Below are positions 8,985-16,125 of a stretch of DNA of 64,000 nt, piece after piece. Location: assembly GCA_005502805.1 (NCBI GenBank), contig SCMY01000006.1, positions 124,001-188,000 on the forward strand. The letters run 5' to 3'. The notes beneath the pieces were generated by a model. It saw only the letters and a program-made list of their open reading frames with translations. It was not told the DNA's origin and searched no databases. The first letter of the stretch is position 1; each line of letters opens with the position of its first letter. A program made the translations under genes and the position numbers. The stretch is from Rhizobiales bacterium 2SD. Lineage in GTDB: Bacteria; Pseudomonadota; Alphaproteobacteria; Rhizobiales; Beijerinckiaceae.

Positions 8985-9424
8985 CAGCCGCCCCTGACCA
9001 GCGTGAAGAAATCGACCTTGGTGGCAGCCGCCTTGCGCGAGGCGAGTTCGCGGGCTGCCTGCTGCTTCTGCGCCAGCGCGAAGACGCCGCGCCGCAGCGG
9101 GCCGGTCTCGATCTCGCTTTGGAGGAGCGCGTCGGTGACAGCGGCGAGGCGCGCCTTGCGCCCGTCGCGGCCGAGTGCATAGGAGAAGCCCATGGCGCCG
9201 CCTTCCAGCCGGACGACGCAGCGCGTCACCGTCGCCTCGCCGAGGTTGAAACGGCGGCCGGCGCCGCCGGCGCGACCCTCGACCATGACGGTGCCGGTCT
9301 CGGGCGCCTTGAGCAGTTCATGCGTCGGCAACGGCCCGGCCTGCTGCAGCAAGGCGTCGATCTCGCCTTGCGTTGCACGAGCCAGCACTGCCATCCAATG
9401 CTGGCGTGTTGCGATGTCCGTCAT
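8984..9424 (-). CDS. phnG: C-P lyase core subunit PhnG
   Basis: The protein has 146 residues and is the first gene of the leftward C-P lyase operon. It includes the family segments RQHWMAVLARATQGEID and FNLGEATVTRCVVRLEGG followed by the glycine-rich YALGRDGRKARLAAVTDALLQ. PhnG is part of the heteromeric PhnGHIJ core that activates phosphonates. The ATG at 9424 is preferred over the upstream in-frame start at 9445. The two HutC-type operators at 9454-9461 and 9487-9494 lie just upstream, so repression by PhnF is likely. Confidence 0.93.
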   Translation of the reverse strand: MTDIATRQHWMAVLARATQGEIDALLQQAGPLPTHELLKAPETGTVMVEGRAGGAGRRFNLGEATVTRCVVRLEGGAMGFSYALGRDGRKARLAAVTDALLQSEIETGPLRRGVFALAQKQQAARELASRKAAATKVDFFTLVRGG

Positions 9425-9453
9425 GCCGTGTCGGCCTCTCGCCAAGCGCTAAT

Positions 9454-9461
9454 GTCTAGAC
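9454..9461. promoter_or_regulatory. HutC-type PhnF operator, site 1
   Basis: GTCTAGAC is a perfect palindrome and an exact match to the HutC-subfamily GntR operator pattern GTMTAKAC. It lies 30 bases upstream of the phnG start in the phnG-phnF divergent gap. The regulator next door is a HutC-type GntR protein, so autoregulation plus control of phnG is the simplest reading. Confidence 0.7.
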
Positions 9462-9486
9462 TAAGATAAGTCTGCCGCTTGAAAAG

Positions 9487-9494
9487 GTCTATAC
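9487..9494. promoter_or_regulatory. HutC-type PhnF operator, site 2
   Basis: GTCTATAC matches GTMTAKAC exactly. The surrounding GGTCTATAC resembles the operator reported for mycobacterial PhnF (TGGTATAGACCA, read on the other strand). Its centre is 33 bases, about three helical turns, from site 1, so two dimers could bind the same face. It ends 18 bases before the ATG at 9513. Confidence 0.7.
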
Positions 9495-9512
9495 ATTTTG
9501 GATGAAATTTTG

Positions 9513-10301
9513 ATGACGGGAACGCCGGACAATCAGGGCGGCGATGGTGGCACGGCCTGGCGGCGGATCGCCGACGCGCTGGCGGCTTCGATCGAGCAGG
9601 GCGAATACGAGCCCGGCGACACGCTGCCGGCCTCGGTCGCGCTGGCCGAGCGCTATGGCGTGCACCGGCATACGGTACGCCAGGCCTTCCGACATCTCGC
9701 CGAACGTGGATTGGTCACGGTCTCACGCGGCCGTGGCACGCAGGTGACGGCGCCGCGCTTCCCTTACAAGCTCGGCCGCCGCGTCAGCATGCGCACCAAT
9801 TTCGGGGCTGCAGGCATCGCGGTGTCGGGTGCTGTGCTGGCGTCAGAGATCGTCGCCGGTGAGGCGGAGCATTGCGCGCTGCTCGGGCTGCCCGCGGGCA
9901 CGCCGCTCTGGGCGATCGAGACCTTGAGCCGGGCGGGCGGCACGCCGGTCGGCACCGGCATCCACTATCTCAGCGTCGAGCGCTTCCCGCGCTTCGACGA
10001 GATTCTGACCGAGGCCGGATCATCGATCACCGCCGCTTTCAAGGCCTGCGGAATCTCCGATTACGTCAGGCGCTCGACGCGGCTGGCGGCGCGGCTCGCC
10101 GGGGAGCGCGAGGCGGCGCTGCTCAAGATCGAGCCGGGCGCGGCCGTGCTGACCTCGGATGCGATCGACGCTCTGCCCGACCTGACGCCGATCCACATCG
10201 TCAACAGCGTCTTCGCCGGCGAGCGCATGGAGATGGTGGTCGAGCCGTTTGAAGAATCTCCTTCTCCCCTCGGGGGAGAAGGTGGCAGCGCGAAGCGCTG
10301 A
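9513..10301 (+). CDS. phnF: GntR/HutC-family phosphonate regulator PhnF
   Basis: The 262-residue product has an N-terminal winged helix (about residues 10-75, with LPASVALAERYGVHRHTVRQAFRHLAERGLV and the wing SRGRGTQV) and a C-terminal UTRA ligand-binding domain (about 85-240). Position next to phnG and two matching operators mark it as the repressor of the C-P lyase operon. The start is taken as the ATG at 9513. A TTG at 9498 in the same frame would begin only 3 bases after an operator. The last 16 residues (EESPSPLGGEGGSAKR) and the stop codon are encoded by a family B repeat, so the ancestral C-terminus has probably been replaced or extended. Confidence 0.88.
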   Translation: MTGTPDNQGGDGGTAWRRIADALAASIEQGEYEPGDTLPASVALAERYGVHRHTVRQAFRHLAERGLVTVSRGRGTQVTAPRFPYKLGRRVSMRTNFGAAGIAVSGAVLASEIVAGEAEHCALLGLPAGTPLWAIETLSRAGGTPVGTGIHYLSVERFPRFDEILTEAGSSITAAFKACGISDYVRRSTRLAARLAGEREAALLKIEPGAAVLTSDAIDALPDLTPIHIVNSVFAGERMEMVVEPFEESPSPLGGEGGSAKR

Positions 10302-10397
10302 CGGATGAGGGAAGAACGGCCGTAACCTGCCGTCGTCTTACCCGGTCGTACTGCCCTCATCCCCCTGCCGGGACCTTCTCCCCCGAGGGGAGAAGGC
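10258..10397. repeat. Family B palindromic repeat, copy 1 (enters phnF)
   Basis: The left arm at 10258-10311 contains the perfect hairpin CTTCTCCCC-TCG-GGGGAGAAG, then a GCGCGAAGCGC hairpin and GATGAGGG. The right arm at 10353-10397 is its inverted counterpart, CCCTCATCC then CCTTCTCCCCC-GA-GGGGAGAAGG. The left arm is the same over about 50 bases as 22414-22464. The left arm encodes the last residues and stop of PhnF. The right arm ends 6 bases before the convergent phnE2 stop, so the element may also act as a bidirectional transcription barrier. Confidence 0.85.
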
Positions 10398-10402
10398 GGA
10401 TG

Positions 10403-11257
10403 TTAGATCGCCCGCTTGCCGATGATCGCGAAGCGCAGCCTGTTCGAGAGGAAGTCGATCGCCGTCACCGCCGCCAGGACGAGCAGGATCAGGAAGGAGA
10501 CCTGCTGCCATTCGAGCGTGCGGATCGTCTCGGCGAGATAGAGGCCGATGCCGCCGGCGCCGACGATGCCGATGATGGTCGAGGAGCGGGTGTTCGACTC
10601 GATGTAATAGAGTACCTGGCTGGCGATCACCGGCAACACCTGCGGGATCAGGCCGAAGCGGATCTCGTGCAGCTTGCCACCGCCGACCGATGCGACGCCG
10701 TCGACCGGCTTGCGGTCGGCCGATTCGATCGCTTCGGAAAACAATTTGCCGAAGGCGCCGAGATCGCTGGTCATGATCGCCAGCATGCCGGCGAACGGGC
10801 CGAGGCCGACGACATTGACCCAGATCAGCGCCCAGATCAGCGCGTCGACGCCGCGCACCGTGTCGAGCGAGCGCCGGGCGAAGAAATGCACTATGCGGTT
10901 GGCGACGACGTTCTTGGCGGCGAGGAAGCCGAGCGGGAAGGCGAGGATCGCCGCCAGGATCGTGCCGAGGAAGGCGATGGCGATGGTCTCGAACAGAGCC
11001 TTGACGAAGATGATGGCGCGGGCGAGCGAACCCGGGTCCGGCGGCAGCATCAGCACGACGAAGCTGCCGAGATTGGAGAAGCCGGCGATGATCTTCCAGA
11101 GCGAGGTCTCGAGTGTCGTCAGCCCGTAGAGGAAGAGCCCGACCAGGCCGCCGATGACGGCGATGGTGATGAGCTTGGTCTTCAACGAGCCGTCGATCGC
11201 GTCCTTGTGGCGGGCGATCAGCGCGGCGCGGTCATTGGGCGAGAGGGCGAGCGTCAT
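10403..11257 (-). CDS. phnE: Phosphonate ABC transporter permease PhnE2
   Basis: The 284-residue inner-membrane permease has about six predicted membrane segments. Its BPD_transp_1 coupling region includes SEAIESADRKPVDGVASVGGG and the late STIIGIVGAGGIGLYLAETIR segment, both characteristic of PhnE. Its ATG overlaps the stop of the preceding permease gene in an ATGA arrangement at 11254-11257. Paired PhnE paralogues probably form a heterodimeric channel with the PhnC ATPase. A much longer open frame reaching 12223 is produced only by reading the neighbouring gene out of frame. It converges on phnF across a family B repeat. Confidence 0.92.
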   Translation of the reverse strand: MTLALSPNDRAALIARHKDAIDGSLKTKLITIAVIGGLVGLFLYGLTTLETSLWKIIAGFSNLGSFVVLMLPPDPGSLARAIIFVKALFETIAIAFLGTILAAILAFPLGFLAAKNVVANRIVHFFARRSLDTVRGVDALIWALIWVNVVGLGPFAGMLAIMTSDLGAFGKLFSEAIESADRKPVDGVASVGGGKLHEIRFGLIPQVLPVIASQVLYYIESNTRSSTIIGIVGAGGIGLYLAETIRTLEWQQVSFLILLVLAAVTAIDFLSNRLRFAIIGKRAI

Positions 11258-12135
11258 TTGCCGTGCTCCAGGCTGAGCAGCGCATGGCGCAGGCGCTCGG
11301 TGCCGTAATCGATCAGCATCACCGTGACGATGATCAGCAGGAGGATGGCGCTGACATCGGTGAAGTAGAATTTGCGGATCGCCTCGATCAGGTCCTGGCC
11401 GATGCCGCCGGCGCCGACGAAGCCCATGATCGAGGCGCCGCGGACATTGATCTCGAAGCGCAGCAGCGCATAGCTGGCGAAGTTCGACAGCACTTGCGGC
11501 ACCACCGCGAAGCGGATGGTCTGCCACCAGCCGGCGCCGGTCGCGGTCAGGCCGTCGACCGGCTTCATGTCGATGTTCTCGACCACTTCCGAGAACAGCT
11601 TGCCCATCGCGCCCATGGTGTGGATGGCGATGGCGAGCACGCCGGGCAACGGGCCGAGGCCGAAGGCGATGACGAAGATCAGCGCGAAGACGATTTCGGG
11701 GACGGTGCGGCAGAATTCGAGGAAGCGGCGCGTGCCCCAGCGCAGCCAGGGTGAGCGCCCGAGGTTGCTGGCGGCGGTGAAGCAGAGCAGGAAGCCGCCG
11801 ATGGCGCCGAGCACGGTACCGATATAGGCGATCAGCAGCGTCTGCCAGAGCAGCTTGAGCCAACCGTTGAGGCCCCAATACCATTCCTTGAGATCGGCTC
11901 CGAGCGTCGCGAAGCGCAGGGTCGGCATGGTCTCGAGGATGTATTTCGGGAAGCGCCAGGCGTTCTCGGCGAATTTCGCGAAGTCGACCTCGGCGCCGAT
12001 GCCGGCGAGCATGACGCAGGCGATGAAGACGCCCAAGCCGAGCAGGGTCTGGAGCCGCTTGGCCGCCATTTCGCGCCGATAGAGCTCGGCATGGGCGGCG
12101 ATGGCCGGGTCGTTGCGATCGATCGCGAGTGTCAT
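11254..12135 (-). CDS. phnE: Phosphonate ABC transporter permease PhnE1
   Basis: This is a 293-residue paralogue of the next gene, with an N-terminal membrane segment (TLLGLGVFIACVMLAG) followed by a periplasmic stretch and the BPD_transp_1 core. The coupling-region segment SEVVENIDMKPVDGLTATGAG and the ASIMGFVGAGGIGQDLIEAIR segment parallel those of PhnE2. It follows phnD, separated by 162 bases containing a family A repeat, and overlaps PhnE2. Together they would form the membrane channel for phosphonate uptake. Confidence 0.92.
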   Translation of the reverse strand: MTLAIDRNDPAIAAHAELYRREMAAKRLQTLLGLGVFIACVMLAGIGAEVDFAKFAENAWRFPKYILETMPTLRFATLGADLKEWYWGLNGWLKLLWQTLLIAYIGTVLGAIGGFLLCFTAASNLGRSPWLRWGTRRFLEFCRTVPEIVFALIFVIAFGLGPLPGVLAIAIHTMGAMGKLFSEVVENIDMKPVDGLTATGAGWWQTIRFAVVPQVLSNFASYALLRFEINVRGASIMGFVGAGGIGQDLIEAIRKFYFTDVSAILLLIIVTVMLIDYGTERLRHALLSLEHGK

Positions 12136-12180
12136 GATGGGTCCGTCGCCGGAGGAGGGGGCGGCGAGTAGGCGCCGCGG

Positions 12181-12281
12181 CCGTCATGCTCGCCCTTGTG
12201 GCGAGCATCCACGTCTTGAACACCGCACGCGATCAGTGAAGCGAAGACGTGGATGGTCGGGACAAGCCCGACCATGACGGG
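12181..12281. repeat. Family A intergenic palindromic repeat, copy 2
   Basis: It repeats the 5395-5489 element almost base for base in both outer thirds (CGTCATGCTCGCCCTTGTGG at one end, ATGGTCGGGACAAGCCCGAC at the other), while the centre differs in sequence and length. It lies between phnD and phnE1 within the importer operon. A hairpin here could protect upstream phnCD mRNA or lower expression of the permeases. Confidence 0.85.
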
Positions 12282-12297
12282 TAGCGGGTATGGAGAC

Positions 12298-13215
12298 TTA
12301 CGACGACTTCTTCTTGCGGAGAGCGTCGACGAACTTGTTCAGCTCGATGATCGGGTCGTAGGCCTTGTTGTCGACGGCGACGAGCGGGCCCTGCTTGCCT
12401 TCATAGATCTTGTCGAAGGCGGCCTTGTCCTTGGTGGCGAGGTTGAGGACGGCGTCGCGGATCTTGGTCTTCAGCTCGGTCGGGAGTTCGCTGAGGTAAG
12501 CCATCGGCGAGTTCACGATCTGCTCGGACTTGTAGATGATCCGGAAATCGTCCGCCTTGACCATCTTCTTGCGATCCATGCGCAGCAGGTTGGATTCCTG
12601 CTCGTCGTTCCACCAGTTGGCGGCGATGTCGACGGTGCCTTGCTGCAGGGCGATGACCGCGTTCTCGTGGCTGCCGGTGTAGACGACCTTGCCGAAATAG
12701 GTCTCCGGCTCGATCTTCATGCCGTCGAGCGCGAAGCGCGGGACGTTGTTGCCGGAGGTCGAGTTCGGGTCGACCAGGCCGAGGTTCTTGCCCTTCAAGT
12801 CCTCGATCTTCTGATAGGGCGAGTCCTTCTTCACGTAGAAGACCGAGTAGTAGCCCTTGGTGCCGTCGAGGTTGGTCTCGATCGCAAAGGCGTCGATCTT
12901 GGCGCCGGTCATCAGCGCGCGGGCGAAGGAGGCGGGGCCGTACATGCCGATATGGATGTTGCCGGCGCGCTGGCCCTCGATGATCGCGGCGTAGTCGTTG
13001 GCGATGCGCAGGGTGACCTTGGTGCCGAGCTCCTTCGCGAGATAGTTCACGAAGGGGGTGTAGCGCTCGACGACGCCCGAAGCGTTCTCGGCCGGGATGA
13101 TGGCGAAGACGAGCTCGGGATACTTGGCCTTCCAGTCCTGGGCGAAAGCCGGGGCAGCGAGGGTTGCGGCAAGGCCGGCGGCGGCGAGCGTGAGGGTATG
13201 ACGACGGGTCAGCAT
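12298..13215 (-). CDS. phnD: Phosphonate ABC transporter substrate-binding protein PhnD
   Basis: The 305-residue periplasmic protein has an N-terminal export signal (RR pair, hydrophobic run and APAFAQ cleavage region). The mature part has the PhnD hallmarks: AIIPAENASGVVERYTPFVNYL near the start, IGMYGPASFARAL, and LVDPNSTSGNNVPRFAL where serine and asparagine contact the phosphonate group. Length is normal. It follows phnC by 81 bases and precedes the family A repeat and the permeases. Double arginine in the signal could suggest Tat export, but the general Sec route is equally possible. Confidence 0.94.
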   Translation of the reverse strand: MLTRRHTLTLAAAGLAATLAAPAFAQDWKAKYPELVFAIIPAENASGVVERYTPFVNYLAKELGTKVTLRIANDYAAIIEGQRAGNIHIGMYGPASFARALMTGAKIDAFAIETNLDGTKGYYSVFYVKKDSPYQKIEDLKGKNLGLVDPNSTSGNNVPRFALDGMKIEPETYFGKVVYTGSHENAVIALQQGTVDIAANWWNDEQESNLLRMDRKKMVKADDFRIIYKSEQIVNSPMAYLSELPTELKTKIRDAVLNLATKDKAAFDKIYEGKQGPLVAVDNKAYDPIIELNKFVDALRKKKSS

Positions 13216-13296
13216 GGTGGTGCTCCTTTGAAAGACAATCGGCAGTGAAGGGAAGGGATAGGCTCAGATCGTAGGCTTCGGCGCAGAGTGGCCGGG

Positions 13297-14121
13297 TCAG
13301 GCGGCGCTCTGCTTGGCGCGCTTGGCTTCCTCGGTGGCGATCGCCTCGAGCGCGTCGAGCGCTTCGGCGCCGGCATCCTTGGCCTCGATGCCGTAGAGCT
13401 CGGCGGCGAGCTCGCTGGTCAGGGCGTGCGGCGGGCCGTCGAACACGACCTTGCCGGCGGCCATGCCGATCAGGCGGTCGCAGTACTTCGCGGCGATATC
13501 GAGATGGTGGAGATTGCTGATCACGGTGATGCCGTCCTCGCGGTTGATGCGGAACAGCGCGTCCATGACGATCTGGGTGTTGCGCGGGTCGAGCGAGGCG
13601 ATCGGCTCGTCGGCGAGGATGATCTTGGGTTCCTGCACCAGCGCGCGGGCGATGGCGACGCGCTGCTGCTGGCCGCCGGAGAGCGTCTCGGCGCGCTGGG
13701 CGAGAAGATGGCCCATGTCGAGCCGTTCGAGGGCGGCGATGGCGCGGACCTTGTCGTCCTGGGAGAAGCTCTTGACCAGCGTCAGCGCCGCCGAGCGATG
13801 GTTGAGGCGGCCGAGCAGCACATTGGTCAAAACGTCGAGGCGGCCGACCAGGTTGAACTGCTGGAAGATCATCGCCGTGTCGCGCCGCCAGCCGCGCAGC
13901 GCCGCGCCGCGCAGGGCCGTGACGTCACGATCCTCGCTGAGGATGCGGCCCTCGCTGGCGTCGGCGAGGCGGTTGAGCATGCGCAGCAGTGTCGACTTGC
14001 CGGCGCCCGAGCGGCCGATGATACCGACCATCTCGCCGCGCGGAATCGACAGGGTGACGTTGTCGACGGCGGCCTTGCCACCGAAACGCTTGGTCAGACC
14101 CTCGATACGCAGCATCAACAC
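13297..14121 (-). CDS. phnC: Phosphonate ABC transporter ATP-binding protein PhnC
   Basis: The product is a 274-residue ATPase with Walker [10 protein letters not shown], signature [15 protein letters not shown], Walker [13 protein letters not shown] and a switch histidine in NLHHLDIA. It is first in the importer operon phnC-D-E1-E2. The HH following NL is the usual PhnC form. The start codon at 14121 has GGGAGAG nearby as ribosome-binding site; a second in-frame ATG lies two codons later. A Pho box at 14160-14177 lies 38 bases upstream, so expression should rise in phosphate starvation under PhoB. Confidence 0.93.
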   Translation of the reverse strand: MLMLRIEGLTKRFGGKAAVDNVTLSIPRGEMVGIIGRSGAGKSTLLRMLNRLADASEGRILSEDRDVTALRGAALRGWRRDTAMIFQQFNLVGRLDVLTNVLLGRLNHRSAALTLVKSFSQDDKVRAIAALERLDMGHLLAQRAETLSGGQQQRVAIARALVQEPKIILADEPIASLDPRNTQIVMDALFRINREDGITVISNLHHLDIAAKYCDRLIGMAAGKVVFDGPPHALTSELAAELYGIEAKDAGAEALDALEAIATEEAKRAKQSAA

Positions 14122-14159
14122 TCTCCCGCGATTGCGGGACGATGCGGTATCGGCGGCAG

Positions 14160-14177
14160 ATGACAGCGCCGTGACAG
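14160..14177 (-). promoter_or_regulatory. Pho box upstream of phnC
   Basis: On the minus strand the sequence is CTGTCAC-GGCG-CTGTCAT: two seven-base CTGTCAN direct repeats separated by four bases, the classical PhoB site geometry. It is oriented toward phnC. GATACC, eight bases downstream, could serve as the -10 element. No comparable site is seen in the phnG-phnF gap, which suggests import is phosphate-controlled whereas the lyase operon is PhnF-controlled. Confidence 0.75.
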
Positions 14178-14264
14178 GAGGCGGAGCATTCCGGGACGAT
14201 CAAGCCCGGAACACGGTCATCAAACGTCAACCATGTCGCTCGGGCCGTGGCTCGAGCTGCTGCG

Positions 14265-14921
14265 TCAGGCTCCGCGCAGGAGCAGATCGACGCAGGCTGC
14301 GACGTAGGTCTTGCACTCGGCCGGCGGCGCCCGCTCGATGCCGAGCAGGCCGCGCACCTGGTGGAAGCCGCGCAACATGCCAATGAACTGCTCGGCGAGC
14401 CGGTCCGCCTCCTCGCGAGCAAGCACACGCGACAGGCCATCACCCGATCGTGAACGCTGCGCGAGCAGAGCGGAGAGATCCGTGATCATGCGTCCCGCTC
14501 CGGCCTCATAGGCTGCCTGTCCCAATTCGGGAAAGCGAGCGGTTGCTCCGATGATGAGGCGGTGCAGATCGAGCGAGGCGGGATGCAGCATCATCGCCAT
14601 GGCATCCTCGCCGAGGCGCTGCAGAATGCTGCGCAGATCACCGGTTTTGCTGCGCGGGCGGCGCAGCGGAATCGTCAATTTTTCAGTGAGTTCGCTGCAG
14701 ATCGCCAGGAACAGCGCCTGCTTGTCCGCGAAATGGCTGTAGATGGTCTGCTTGGAGACGCCGGCACGCTGCGCGATCTGGTCGAGGCTGGCGCGGTCGA
14801 AGCCTTCGGCCAGGAACGTCTCGGAAGCAGCCTTGGTGATCGCGTCATGTTTATCCGGCCGTGATTTTTCGGCCGGCATCTGTCTTGCTTCTGCAGCGGG
14901 GGCGCTACCGCGTCCGTGCAT
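14265..14921 (-). CDS. TetR/AcrR-family regulator of the adjacent RND pump
   Basis: This 218-residue regulator has an N-terminal TetR helix-turn-helix (ITKAASETFLAEGFDRASLDQIAQRAGVSKQTIYSHFADKQALF, about residues 28-72) and a C-terminal ligand domain of the AefR-like type. It is divergent from the membrane fusion protein gene at 15016, with an inverted repeat between them, so repression of the pump and of itself is likely. The start at 14921 gives a 14-residue basic extension; an alternative ATG at 14879 removes it. The inducer is unknown. Confidence 0.87.
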   Translation of the reverse strand: MHGRGSAPAAEARQMPAEKSRPDKHDAITKAASETFLAEGFDRASLDQIAQRAGVSKQTIYSHFADKQALFLAICSELTEKLTIPLRRPRSKTGDLRSILQRLGEDAMAMMLHPASLDLHRLIIGATARFPELGQAAYEAGAGRMITDLSALLAQRSRSGDGLSRVLAREEADRLAEQFIGMLRGFHQVRGLLGIERAPPAECKTYVAACVDLLLRGA

Positions 14922-14957
14922 TGTTCATTCCGTCACGCTTCCGCCCTCAAAGGGTGC

Positions 14958-14986
14958 TTATCAAACTAGACCGTCCAGTCTAGAAT
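14958..14986 (+). promoter_or_regulatory. RND-1 promoter with TetR operator
   Basis: CTAGAC and GTCTAG arms (14966-14971 and 14978-14983) form a perfect inverted repeat around six bases, a usual TetR dimer site. Candidate promoter elements TTATCA (14958) and TAGAAT (14981) are 17 bases apart with the operator covering the spacer and the start of the -10 box. The fusion protein ATG follows 30 bases later. The promoter assignment is inference from spacing. Confidence 0.55.
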
Positions 14987-15015
14987 ATGTCCGTACTACC
15001 GGAGCGTCCAGCCTG

Positions 15016-16125
15016 ATGAAGCGTTTTCTCCTCCTTATCCTGATCGCCGGGCTGGCGGGTGGCGGGTATTACGGTTACCGCTACCACTACAAGCCGAGCA
15101 ACCAGCAGGCGCAGGCGCAAGGCGTCTCTCCTGCGCAAAGTCCGGCCGTTCCGGTCGAGGTCGGCACGATCGAGCTCACCTCCGTGGCCGAGGAGGTCGA
15201 GGCGCTCGGAACGCTGGCGGCCGACGAATCCGTGGTGATCGCTCCCGAGATCGCGGGCCGTGTCGTCTCGCTCGGCTTCAAGGAAGGCGAGCGGGTCAAC
15301 AAGGACCAGCCGCTGGTCATGCTCGACACCGCCATCCTCGATGCGGAGCTGAAGCAGGCGCAGGCCGATCTTTCGCTGGCGCGCGACACCTATGAGCGTA
15401 ACCGTTCGCTGGTGCAGCGCGGCGCCGGCACCCAGGTGGCGCTGGAGCAGTCGACTGCGCAGCTCGCCTCGCAGGAGGCGCGCCTGCAGCTGGCTCAGGC
15501 CAAGCTCGCCTTTGCGACGATCAAGGCGCCGTTCACCGGTGTGGTCGGCTTGCGCGCGGTCGGCGTCGGTGACTTCGTCTCCATCGGCAAGCAGCTGATC
15601 ACGCTGACCAACATCGATCCGATCAAGGTCGATTTCCGCGTGCCGGAGATCTACCTGACGCAGCTCAAGGTCGGCCAGCCGATCCAGCTCAAGGTCGATG
15701 CGGTGCCCGACCGGCCCTTCGCCGGCAAGATCTTCGCGATCGATCCGGTGGTCGACATCAACGGTCGTGCGGTCAGGCTGCGCGCCACCGTGCCCAATGC
15801 CGACCTCGTCCTGAAGCCCGGCCTGTTCGCCCGCGTGACCATCATGGTCGACAAGCGCGAGAATGCACTGGTCATCCCGGAGACGGCGGTGGTGCCGGAC
15901 GGTCTCAGCAAGACGGTCTTCATCGTCGAGAACGGCAAGGCCAAGCGCCTGCCGGTCGAGCTTGGCAAGCGCCTGACCGGCAAGGTCGAGGTGGTCAAGG
16001 GGCTGAAGGCCGGGGTGCAGATCGTCACCGCCGGGCAGATGCGCCTGCGCGAGGGGGCGACCGTCTCGATCAAGGAACGGACCGTGGTCCAGACCAGCTC
16101 GCTGCCGGGCGCCGTGCAGCGATGA
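15016..16125 (+). CDS. RND efflux periplasmic adaptor (membrane fusion protein), system 1
   Basis: The 369-residue protein has a single N-terminal hydrophobic anchor (FLLLILIAGLAGGGYYGY) and the usual adaptor order. A first lipoyl half comes before a coiled-coil hairpin (about residues 105-165, LKQAQADLSLARDTYERNRS onward), then the second lipoyl half IKAPFTGVVGLRAVGVGDFV, then the beta-barrel and membrane-proximal domains. It links an inner-membrane RND pump to an outer-membrane channel. The stop codon overlaps the start of the pump gene by four bases. The frame is open further upstream to 14743, but that region is the divergent regulator and promoter. No outer-membrane channel gene is nearby. 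Confidence 0.92.
   Translation: MKRFLLLILIAGLAGGGYYGYRYHYKPSNQQAQAQGVSPAQSPAVPVEVGTIELTSVAEEVEALGTLAADESVVIAPEIAGRVVSLGFKEGERVNKDQPLVMLDTAILDAELKQAQADLSLARDTYERNRSLVQRGAGTQVALEQSTAQLASQEARLQLAQAKLAFATIKAPFTGVVGLRAVGVGDFVSIGKQLITLTNIDPIKVDFRVPEIYLTQLKVGQPIQLKVDAVPDRPFAGKIFAIDPVVDINGRAVRLRATVPNADLVLKPGLFARVTIMVDKRENALVIPETAVVPDGLSKTVFIVENGKAKRLPVELGKRLTGKVEVVKGLKAGVQIVTAGQMRLREGATVSIKERTVVQTSSLPGAVQR

Noticed and set aside
10258-10397. Family B and A elements considered as CRISPR repeats.
   Set aside because: There is no array of regularly spaced direct repeats and no cas gene in the window.
10403-12223. A 606-residue frame that would fuse sequence upstream to PhnE2.
   Set aside because: The first half reads the phnE1 gene out of frame; the conserved permease begins at 11257, overlapping the phnE1 stop in ATGA form.
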